Shown piece by piece: positions 16,781-23,881 of a stretch of 64,000 nucleotides of DNA. Within the stretch, counting starts at the first letter, position 1; each line of letters begins with the position of its first letter. The stretch is taken from positions 1 to 64,000 of the forward strand of contig BBYL01000023.1 of the NCBI GenBank assembly GCA_001570385.1. The letters run 5' to 3'. Source of the stretch: Microtetraspora glauca (GTDB taxonomy: Bacteria; Actinomycetota; Actinomycetes; Streptosporangiales; Streptosporangiaceae). A program made the translations under genes and the position numbers. The notes below the pieces were generated by a model. That model made no database searches. It saw only the letters and a program-made list of their open reading frames with translations, and was not told where the DNA came from.

Positions 16781-18412
16781 ATGGTGCGTGTCGCGGCGGC
16801 GCAACTTGAGACGGGTCAGGACGTGGCGGCCAACCTTGCCGCCTGCCTCCGCGTGATCGACTCGGCCGCGGCCCAGGGAGCCGAGGTGATCGTGCTGCCC
16901 GAGTTCTGCAACCACCTGTCCTGGTACGAGGACCGCGCGCACGCGCGACGGCTGGCCTGCCGGCACGGGGACCCGTTTCTCTCCGCCGTCTCCGAGCGGG
17001 CCGCCAGGCACCGCGCGTACGTCAAGATCGGTGTCACCCTGGCGAGGCGGGACGGACGCACCACAGGCGCCTCACTGCTCTACGGCCCCGACGGAACCCT
17101 CCTCGGCGAGGCCGACAAGCAGACCCTGATGGGCGCGGAGAACGACCACCTCGACCCCGGAACGACCGTCGGCCCGGTGATCGCGACCGAGATCGGCCGG
17201 CTCGGCATGTACGCCTGCATGGAGGGCGTGATCAGCGAGGTCACCCGGGGGCTGGTGCTGCGCGGCGCGCAGGTGCTGCTCAACAGCCTGAACTCGTTCG
17301 CCGTGGACGAGGCGAGCCTGCACATCCCCGTCCGGGCCGCCGAGAACAAGGTCTGGGTGGTCGCCGCCAACAAGGTCGGGCCGCTGGTGCCCGCGGACAC
17401 GCTGGGCTCGGTCAGCGCCGGGCTCGGCGTCCCGCCGGAATGGTTGCACGGCGCGGGCGAGAGCCAGATCGTCGCTCCGGACGGCACCATCGTGGCCCGA
17501 GCGCCACGGACCGGCGAGGCGGTGGTCGTCGCCGACATCGACGTGGCCCTCGCCGACGACAAGCTCCGCCCCGACGGCACGGACATCCTGGCCGCTCGCC
17601 GCCCGGCCCTCTACGGGCCGATCGCCGCCGAGCCCCGGGGCCGCAGGGCTTCCGCCGGAGCCGAGCGCCTGATCGTGTCCGCGGTGCGGCCCGGCGACGA
17701 GCCGGGTACCGCCGCGGATCTCATCCGGCAGGCGGCCGAAGGCGGAGCGGAACTGGTCGTGCTCCCCGAACTCTGCGGGGTGACGGCGGCGGACGCGGCA
17801 CGAGCGGTCCGCGGGACGGCGGCGCACGTGGTGCTCACCGAGATCCGGGACGGGGCCCACGAGGGGCTGCTGGTCTCCGGTGAGGGGGTCGTGGGGCGGC
17901 AGCGGGCCCTCCACGCCTCCGCACGGCACGCCGGGCGGGTCACCTCGCTGGGCGATGGCCTGGAGATCTTCGAACTGCCCTGGGGACGGCTCGCCGTCGT
18001 CGTCGGCGACGACGCGGTGTACCCCGAGACGTTCAGGCTGGCGGCGCTGGCCGACGCGGACGTCGTCGCGGTTCCGTTCACCCCGTCCGAACCCTGGGAG
18101 CTGGAGTACGGCCTGCTGGAACGGGCCGCGGAGAACCGGCTCAACGTCGTCGCCGCCGGCCATGACGGACCGGCGGGCCTGGCCGGGGCGATCCTGGCGG
18201 CGCCGCGCGACTTCACCCTCTGGACCGCCTGGGAGGGCCCGTTCAGCGGCCGCATCAGCCACCCGCTCGTCACGCCGGTCAAGAACGGCGACCGCGTGGT
18301 TCGCGCCGACGTCTACCCGGCGCAGGCCGTCAACCGGCACGTCTCACGCCTGACCGACCTCGTGGACGGCAGGCCCTGGCGGCTGGTCGACGCACTCGTC
18401 ACCGGCCATTGA
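16781..18412 (+). CDS. Tandem two-domain nitrilase-superfamily amidohydrolase
   Basis: 543 residues containing two carbon-nitrogen hydrolase domains. Domain 1 (about 1-275) has a complete triad: E41 in VLPEFC, K113 in ADKQTL, C146 in MYACMEG. Domain 2 (about 290-543) keeps a Glu in VLPELC, but its Lys position reads GRQRAL and its Cys position VVGDDAVYPE, so it looks catalytically dead. Family members (about 270-330 aa) hydrolyse nitriles, amides or carbamoyl groups. The ATG at 16781 follows GAGGAG. In this regulon it might open a cyclic imide or remove an amide nitrogen (inference). Confidence 0.82.
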   Translation: MVRVAAAQLETGQDVAANLAACLRVIDSAAAQGAEVIVLPEFCNHLSWYEDRAHARRLACRHGDPFLSAVSERAARHRAYVKIGVTLARRDGRTTGASLLYGPDGTLLGEADKQTLMGAENDHLDPGTTVGPVIATEIGRLGMYACMEGVISEVTRGLVLRGAQVLLNSLNSFAVDEASLHIPVRAAENKVWVVAANKVGPLVPADTLGSVSAGLGVPPEWLHGAGESQIVAPDGTIVARAPRTGEAVVVADIDVALADDKLRPDGTDILAARRPALYGPIAAEPRGRRASAGAERLIVSAVRPGDEPGTAADLIRQAAEGGAELVVLPELCGVTAADAARAVRGTAAHVVLTEIRDGAHEGLLVSGEGVVGRQRALHASARHAGRVTSLGDGLEIFELPWGRLAVVVGDDAVYPETFRLAALADADVVAVPFTPSEPWELEYGLLERAAENRLNVVAAGHDGPAGLAGAILAAPRDFTLWTAWEGPFSGRISHPLVTPVKNGDRVVRADVYPAQAVNRHVSRLTDLVDGRPWRLVDALVTGH

Positions 18413-18438
18413 CATAGCCACGCCAAGAGTTTCACCAT
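18409..18438 (+). promoter_or_regulatory. Predicted promoter of the chlorophyll-catabolism-like operon
   Basis: TTGACA (18409-18414), overlapping the nitrilase stop codon, an 18-base spacer and CACCAT (18433-18438). The -35 is perfect, the -10 moderate. The operator overlaps the -10, fitting repression. Confidence 0.6.
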
Positions 18439-18454
18439 GGGAAACAATGTTTCG
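18429..18454. promoter_or_regulatory. Regulon operator overlapping the operon promoter
   Basis: GTTTCA (18429-18434), five bases, then GGAAACAATGTTTCG (18440-18454). The core 18441-18453 is a perfect GAAACA-A-TGTTTC palindrome. An ATG at 18437 falls within it and is therefore unlikely to be a start codon. Confidence 0.8.
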
Positions 18455-18469
18455 AACAGGAGTCCCGTT

Positions 18470-19288
18470 TTGAAAGAGACGCTCCAGAACGTGGAAGACA
18501 TGGTCGACCAGTCGCCGATCGTCGACGTCACCGAGGCCTTCCAGCGGTGGCAGGAGTTGCTCGGCGAGCTGACAGCGAAGATCGAGGCCCGGTTCGAACT
18601 GAGGCGCGACCCGTCCACCGAGGCTCTCGAGTCGTACGGGTCCTACCCTGAGGGGGCGGGCGGCAGGCTCGCCGCCTTCAGCGGTCCGGAGATCGACTGG
18701 ATGGTTCACTCCTGGATCGGGAACCCGAAGGCGAGCTTCGTCAACCTGCACCTGACGGTCTGGCTCGGCCCGCACATCAGGGTCCCGCACCTGGGCATCG
18801 CGCTGCTGCTCTGGCCCGAAGGGTGGTTCTACGCCGACGCCATCCCACGCGGCGACCTCATCGGCGACGGGGACTACTACGACCGCTACTACACCCCCAA
18901 CGAGGCGGACTGGCTGGAGCACAGGGAGAAGCACGAGGACTTCGTCTGGTTCACCAGCCCGACCGCGTTCATCCGGGCCAGCCTCTCCCCGACGGCGTAC
19001 TGCTACTCCTTCCCGGCCTCCCAAGCCAACATCGAGGTCGTACGCGACGTGCTGCACCGGCGGGTCGACCAGTGGCTGGCCTGGGTGGACGAGGCCGAGC
19101 CCGTCCCGTTCGAGGAGCGGGCCGCGCTGGCCGAGCGCGACCTCGCCGTCCGCAGGAACATCGCCGAACGCGACCCGGCGAACGTGATGGGCGTCAAGCT
19201 GTTCGGCCAGGAGACCACCGACATGCTGGTGCGCTCCCTGTGGGGCGGCGACCGGGTGCTCCCCCGGCCCTCGGGACCGGGTGAATGA
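18470..19288 (+). CDS. Red chlorophyll catabolite reductase (RCCR)-like protein, copy 1
   Basis: 272 residues from a TTG start preceded by AGGAG at seven bases (18458-18462). The longer frame from ATG 18437 runs through the operator. Segments in RCCR order are IDWMVHSWI (about 75), an IPRGDLIGDGDYYDRYY block (about 125-141; plant RCCR has LLPRKDL followed by Y residues), SPTAFIRASLSPTA (about 163-176) and a C-terminal VRDVLHRRVDQWLAW. RCCR belongs to the ferredoxin-dependent bilin reductase fold and reduces the open-chain product made by PaO. The similarity was judged by eye; the family is likely, the exact substrate unknown. First gene of a seven-gene operon. Confidence 0.65.
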   Translation: MKETLQNVEDMVDQSPIVDVTEAFQRWQELLGELTAKIEARFELRRDPSTEALESYGSYPEGAGGRLAAFSGPEIDWMVHSWIGNPKASFVNLHLTVWLGPHIRVPHLGIALLLWPEGWFYADAIPRGDLIGDGDYYDRYYTPNEADWLEHREKHEDFVWFTSPTAFIRASLSPTAYCYSFPASQANIEVVRDVLHRRVDQWLAWVDEAEPVPFEERAALAERDLAVRRNIAERDPANVMGVKLFGQETTDMLVRSLWGGDRVLPRPSGPGE

Positions 19289-20252
19289 CCCTATGAGCCT
19301 GGTCAGGTCACTGTGGTGGGCCGCGCGGACCGGGGGACGACCTCCCTTCGACACCGCGCATCTCAAGGTCTACTATCCGGCGACGGCCCACGGTGACGAC
19401 GCGGAGCGGCTGGCCGGAGTGTTCCCGCCCGCCCCGGACGGCATGCCGTACCCCGTCGTGCTGTTCCTCTCGGGCATCAACGTCGGGCAGGACGCCTACC
19501 GGCGGCTCGCCTGCCTGCTCGCGGCCGGGGGCTTCGCCGTGGTGACCTTCGACCAGGTGGCGGAACTGTTCGGCGGCCAGTACGGCCTGACGCCGGGAGT
19601 CGACGTCGACGCGGCCACACCGCGGACGTACGGCACACGCCCCACCTGCCCGGCCATCCCCGCGCTGCTGGACGCGCTGGCCCGGCTCAACGAGACGGGA
19701 CCGCTCAAAGGCGCGCTGGACCTGGACCGCGTCGCGCTCGGCGGCCACTCCGCCGGCGGCACGGTCGCTCTGCAGTCCGCGCGCTTCTTCCCCCAGGTGA
19801 AGGCGGTGTTCGCCTGGGGCACGCACACGATGGCGGCCACCATGCTCGGCTGGCCGGCGGGCACGGTGTTGCCCGCCCAGGTGACCTGCCCCGTACTGCT
19901 CGGCGCCGGAGGCAACGACGGCGTCGTCGACGGCAGCGCCGACCGGTACGGCGAGGACCCCGCGACCCGGCGGGATCCGGTGACCAGGACCTTCGAGGAG
20001 GCCCTGCCCGAGTCGCCGGAAAGCGGGCGGGGCGGTGACCATCTGCTGGCCGTCTACGAAGGCGCCAACCATTTCGCGATCGCCGACCCGGTGGACCCGA
20101 CCGTGGCGCGCGCGTTCCTGGACGGCCCCGCCTCTCGCGATGTCCTCCCTCAGTTCGGGCATCTCGTCATGGTCTTCCTGGGGGCCCACCTGTCTCAGGA
20201 CCACGGGGCCCGAGCCGCACTCGACGGATTCGACGGACTACGTCGACGTTAG
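19281..20252 (+). CDS. Alpha/beta hydrolase, chlorophyllase/pheophytinase-type
   Basis: 323-residue hydrolase. Visible are the strand-plus-oxyanion region PVVLFLSGINVGQDAY (about 58-73), the nucleophile elbow GGHSAGG with S157 (chlorophyllases have GHSRGG), a likely acid D213 in AGGNDG and H264 in GANHF. Chlorophyllases or pheophytinases remove phytol by ester hydrolysis, the expected step before a PaO-type oxygenase, which is encoded next. The start is GTG 19281 (overlapping the upstream stop) or ATG 19293. No signal peptide is seen, so it is probably cytoplasmic. Hydrolase family certain; substrate inferred from neighbours. Confidence 0.75.
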   Translation: MNDPMSLVRSLWWAARTGGRPPFDTAHLKVYYPATAHGDDAERLAGVFPPAPDGMPYPVVLFLSGINVGQDAYRRLACLLAAGGFAVVTFDQVAELFGGQYGLTPGVDVDAATPRTYGTRPTCPAIPALLDALARLNETGPLKGALDLDRVALGGHSAGGTVALQSARFFPQVKAVFAWGTHTMAATMLGWPAGTVLPAQVTCPVLLGAGGNDGVVDGSADRYGEDPATRRDPVTRTFEEALPESPESGRGGDHLLAVYEGANHFAIADPVDPTVARAFLDGPASRDVLPQFGHLVMVFLGAHLSQDHGARAALDGFDGLRRR

Positions 20253-20262
20253 GAGCGAGATC

Positions 20263-21408
20263 ATGCTCAAGAATTTCTGGTACGCGCTGGAGTTCGCCGA
20301 CAGGGTCGGGCGCAAGCCCATGAGAGTACGCTGCCTGGACCAGGACTTCGTGCTCTACCGCACGCGCAAGGGCGACATCGCCTGCCTGTCGGACCTGTGC
20401 GTCCACCGCGGCGGCGCGCTGTCCATGGGCACCCTCAAGGGCGACACGGTCGTGTGTCCCTACCACGGCTGGGAGTACGAACCCGGCGGCGCGTGCGTGC
20501 GGATCCCCGCCAACCCGGAAGGACGGGGCATCCCCAGGAAGGCCCGGGTCGACTCCTACCCGACGACCGTGAGGTACGGCTTGGTGTGGGCGTTCCTCGG
20601 CGACCTGTCCGAGGAGGAACGGCCGCCCATCCCGCACATCCCGGAGTACGACAATCCGGCCTTCCGCATGGTCCGGCTCGAGATGGAGGTCAACGCCAAC
20701 TACGAGCGGGCCTTCGAGAACGCGGTGGACGCCGCGCACACCCCGTTCGTCCACGGCACCGTGTTCGGCAATCCGGACAAGCCGGAGATCCCCGACTACA
20801 CCATCCGGCAGGAGGACTGGTTCGCCGAGGCCGACGTCCAGCTCAGCCCGCCGATGCCCAAGGGCATCTGGGGAATGCTGGCCAGGCGTAGGAAGCGGCC
20901 CGAGCACGTGACCGTGACCAACGGCTGGTACCTGCCCAACGTGATCAAGCTGCACGTCCGGCTCCCGTTCGGCGAACTGATCATGTGGGACTTCAACATC
21001 CCGCTCTCGCAGGACCGCACGCTCATCAAGATCTTGGCCTTCCGCACCTTCTTCCCCAGAGCCTGGGCCGACAAGAACGCGATCAAGCGGACCATGCGGA
21101 TCCTCAAGCAGGACATACCGATCGTGGAGTCGCAGCGCCCGGAACTCCTGCCCTTCGACCTGTCCGACGAGTTGCACATCCGCAGCGACGCGCTCCAGGT
21201 CGCCTACCGCCGCCGCCGCGCCGAGCTCATCCAGAAGGGCTGGTGGGTCGGCGACGACGACACGGTGGTCAGCGAGCACCCGCACCGCCGGGCCACCGTC
21301 ATCCCCTCCCCCGCGCGCCGCGACAACCCCGAACTCGCCCGCGCGTGGGTGCACAAGGCCAGGTCCGAGCGCGGCCGCTTGTCCGCGGACGCCGACGGCC
21401 CCCTATAG
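20263..21408 (+). CDS. Rieske non-heme iron oxygenase, pheophorbide a oxygenase/VanA type
   Basis: 381-residue oxygenase. The Rieske 2Fe-2S ligands are C46-H48 (CVH) and C65-H68 (CPYH). The mononuclear iron site shows ENAVDAAHTPFVHG with H159 and H164, and bridging D156. Homologues include pheophorbide a oxygenase, which opens the chlorin ring, and demethylases such as VanA. I see no C-terminal CxxC pair or membrane helix as in plant PaO, so it is probably soluble. AGGAG (20251-20255) is seven bases before the ATG. No dedicated ferredoxin or reductase gene lies nearby. PaO-like function is inferred from the RCCR, hydrolase and NOL-like neighbours. Confidence 0.75.
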   Translation: MLKNFWYALEFADRVGRKPMRVRCLDQDFVLYRTRKGDIACLSDLCVHRGGALSMGTLKGDTVVCPYHGWEYEPGGACVRIPANPEGRGIPRKARVDSYPTTVRYGLVWAFLGDLSEEERPPIPHIPEYDNPAFRMVRLEMEVNANYERAFENAVDAAHTPFVHGTVFGNPDKPEIPDYTIRQEDWFAEADVQLSPPMPKGIWGMLARRRKRPEHVTVTNGWYLPNVIKLHVRLPFGELIMWDFNIPLSQDRTLIKILAFRTFFPRAWADKNAIKRTMRILKQDIPIVESQRPELLPFDLSDELHIRSDALQVAYRRRRAELIQKGWWVGDDDTVVSEHPHRRATVIPSPARRDNPELARAWVHKARSERGRLSADADGPL

Positions 21409-21428
21409 AAACCGGAAGAAGTCGCGTG

Positions 21429-22154
21429 ATGAGCCTCCCCGCCGCTCTCAGCGAGCGGACCCTGTCGGCGCTCAGCGAGGCCCTCGGCCTTGAGACCGTC
21501 GACGACATCCCCCTGACCAGCCCGATGTCGCCCGATCCCGTCGGCCGCCTCCTCGTCCTGCGCCGGCCCCCGGCCGCGAAGGGGGCGGAGCAGCCGGTGG
21601 ACCGGGTGGTCGACAAGGTGGTGGCGGTCAGCCTGGTCGTGCCGATGATCGGGCTGGACAGTCACATGATCTTCGCGTTCACCGTGCCTGACTCGGCGGT
21701 GCCGCACTTCACCCTCGACTCGGTGGCCTCGCCGGACTACCACGCCATGCACCTCGACCTGATCCCGCGGGGCGAACTGGCGGTCAACCTCGCCTACCTG
21801 GACGCGTGCTACCTGGAGCTGACCCCCCTGCTGGAGGACGCCGCGAAGATCGAGGGCGTCTCGCCAGCGGCGATCGGGCCCCGGCAGCGAGCCATGATGT
21901 CGCCGTGGATGGTCGTGTGCAGGGCGACCCCCGAAGCGTTCACCGCGCTGGACGGCACCGTCGACGCGTACCTCCGGCACTGGCTCAGCCTGGTCGCCGG
22001 GGGCGTGCCCGCACTTGAGGGCGACCTGGCCGCCCGTGACCGCGCCGGCCGGGAGAACCTCTTCTCCCCCGAGGTCGACCCGGTCTGGCACCAGGTCACC
22101 CGGCTCATCGGAGCCGAACAGTCCGAACGCGTGAGAGGAGAACTGGTCCGATGA
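21429..22154 (+). CDS. RCCR-like protein, copy 2
   Basis: 241-residue protein with the same core blocks as the gene at 18470: IFAFTVPDSAVPHFTLDS, HLDLIPRGELAVNLAYLDACY (the PRxDL-type motif with trailing Tyr), a Pro/Trp-rich segment before the last helix, and DAYLRHWLSL. It is diverged from copy 1, so two successive or alternative reductions are possible. GGAAGAAG lies seven bases before ATG 21429; a GTG at 21426 is also possible. Bilin-reductase-like fold inferred by eye; confidence is lower than for copy 1 because no long identical stretch is visible. Confidence 0.55.
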   Translation: MSLPAALSERTLSALSEALGLETVDDIPLTSPMSPDPVGRLLVLRRPPAAKGAEQPVDRVVDKVVAVSLVVPMIGLDSHMIFAFTVPDSAVPHFTLDSVASPDYHAMHLDLIPRGELAVNLAYLDACYLELTPLLEDAAKIEGVSPAAIGPRQRAMMSPWMVVCRATPEAFTALDGTVDAYLRHWLSLVAGGVPALEGDLAARDRAGRENLFSPEVDPVWHQVTRLIGAEQSERVRGELVR

Positions 22155-23083
22155 GCGAACCGAGCGAGTGGCAGCGGCGCATCGCGGGTGAGTGGGTCGG
22201 GCGGCCGTCGCTGTTCGACGCGACGGGCACCTGGCAGGGCTTCGAGGACATCCGGCGATCGTCGGTGTTCGAGGACGGCGTCACGACCTACTACATGGAC
22301 GGCGGCCTCACCGGTGGCGGGCCCATGGCGGGGCGTTTCAAGCTGGGCGCGCCCTTCGCCTTCGGGGTGACCGACTCCGACCTCGACCGCGTCTACACCG
22401 GCCCCGACTTCTTCGGCACCGGCCAGCCGTACGGCTCCTTCGTGGACGCCCACTACTACGGACCCGGCTGGCAGACCGACCTCAACACCTGGAACCAGGT
22501 GCTGCCCGACGGCGAGACCCAGGTCTACTCGTCGGCGCTCTACCAGGGCCCGGCCATGATCGGCATCTTCAACGGCGTCTACACGCGCAACCCGGAGAAG
22601 GTCGAGGCCAGGCTCGCCCAGGAGACGCGGTGCGGGGCCGTGCCGTACATCCTGCCGACCAAGGACACCGCGGTGTACGGCGGGACGTGCGAGCTGTGGG
22701 GCGCGGACCAGAAGCCGCGCGGGAACGTGCAGATCACGATCGAGCTCGAACCGGTGAACCTGCTGACCACCCGGCACCGCGTCACCTGGAGCGGATCGCT
22801 CAGCCGCTCCTATGAGACGGTCGTGCGCCGCGACGGCTTCCGCTCCCTCTACGAGGGGCCGGACGCCTGGGGCAACGCGATCGCGTACGGCAGGGCGAAC
22901 TACGGCACCCTCCACTTCACCGACGTGTGGAAGCTCAGGTCCAGGGAGTTCATGATCGACGCCGAGCCGGGCATGGGCGCCGGTTCCACGCTCGCCGTGG
23001 TCTACGAGTTGTTCGAGGGCGGCGGGCTGTCCGCCGTCGCGCACGGTGTGCTGGAGCGCCGCACCGGTGGAGTCGAGGCTTGA
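22151..23083 (+). CDS. Unknown beta-rich protein, possibly lipocalin-like
   Basis: 310 residues, not recognised. It is rich in Gly, Tyr, Thr and alternating hydrophobic residues, with many short predicted strands (IAGEWVGRPSLFD, TTYYMDGGL, HYYGPGWQTD, TQVYSSALYQGP, IGIFNGVYTR) and a second half of similar character, suggesting one large or two smaller beta barrels. No signal peptide or membrane segment. Start by ATGA overlap within the operon, so it is co-translated with the pathway genes. Candidate roles are pigment binding/carrier or a missing step such as magnesium removal; both are guesses from context. Confidence 0.6.
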   Translation: MSEPSEWQRRIAGEWVGRPSLFDATGTWQGFEDIRRSSVFEDGVTTYYMDGGLTGGGPMAGRFKLGAPFAFGVTDSDLDRVYTGPDFFGTGQPYGSFVDAHYYGPGWQTDLNTWNQVLPDGETQVYSSALYQGPAMIGIFNGVYTRNPEKVEARLAQETRCGAVPYILPTKDTAVYGGTCELWGADQKPRGNVQITIELEPVNLLTTRHRVTWSGSLSRSYETVVRRDGFRSLYEGPDAWGNAIAYGRANYGTLHFTDVWKLRSREFMIDAEPGMGAGSTLAVVYELFEGGGLSAVAHGVLERRTGGVEA

Positions 23084-23844
23084 CCGTCGTCGTCGTGACC
23101 GGCGGCACCCGGGGCATCGGCCTCGGCATGGCGCGGGCGCTGCTGGAGCGCGGCCACTCGGTGGCCGTCTGCGGCCGCACGGAGGAGTCGGTGGAACGCG
23201 CCGGCCCGGACCTTCGTGACGCCCTCGCCATGGTCGCGGACGTGGCCGACCGGGAGCAGGTCCGGGCGCTCTGGGACGCCGCGGCCGAGCGGTACGGCCG
23301 GATCGACGTCTGGATCAACAACGCGGGGATCTCCCACGCCAGGAGACCGATGTGGGAGCTGACGGAGGGCGCCGCCCGCTCGGTCGTGGACGTCAACCTG
23401 CTCGGCGTGCTCAACGGCTCGGCGGTGGCGCTGGCCGGCATGGCCGAGCAGGGCTCCGGACACCTGTGGAACATGGAGGGCCTCGGCAGCGACGGCCGCT
23501 CGGTACCCGGGCTGGCGATCTACGGCGCGACCAAGCGCGCGGTGACCTACCTGACCCGGGCCCTGGCCAAGGAGGTGCCGCCCGGGGTGTCGGCCGGGCT
23601 GCTCAGCCCCGGGATGGTCGTCACCGATCTGCTGACCCACGACTACGACCCCGAGGCGCTGGAGAAGGCCAAGAAGATCTTCAACATCCTGGCCGACCGG
23701 GTCGAGACCGTCGCCCCCTGGCTGGCCGAGCAGGCCGTGTCGCAGACCCGCAACGGCGCCCACGTCCGATGGTTGACCACGACCAGGACGATGGCCCGCT
23801 TCGCCACCGCGCCCTTCCGCAGGCGCGACCTCTTCACGGCCTGA
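23080..23844 (+). CDS. Short-chain dehydrogenase, chlorophyll(ide) b reductase (NOL/NYC1)-like
   Basis: 254-residue SDR starting at TTG 23080, which overlaps the upstream stop (TTGA) with GGAG at seven bases. Cofactor motif TGGTRGIG (about 7-14), IDVWINNAG (75-83), Ser in GLGSDGR and YGATK (Y148, K152). Beyond the generic SDR core it carries features I associate with plant NOL/NYC1: NMEGLGSDGR, LSPGMVVTDLL, the IFNILADRVETVA segment and a C-terminal VRWLT. Those enzymes reduce the C7 formyl of chlorophyll b. The substrate could be another formyl-tetrapyrrole. This is the strongest single match to chlorophyll metabolism in the window. Confidence 0.75.
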   Translation: MTVVVVTGGTRGIGLGMARALLERGHSVAVCGRTEESVERAGPDLRDALAMVADVADREQVRALWDAAAERYGRIDVWINNAGISHARRPMWELTEGAARSVVDVNLLGVLNGSAVALAGMAEQGSGHLWNMEGLGSDGRSVPGLAIYGATKRAVTYLTRALAKEVPPGVSAGLLSPGMVVTDLLTHDYDPEALEKAKKIFNILADRVETVAPWLAEQAVSQTRNGAHVRWLTTTRTMARFATAPFRRRDLFTA

Positions 23845-23881
23845 GCCGTACTCCGTAGCCCCCACACCGAAGGAGATTTCG

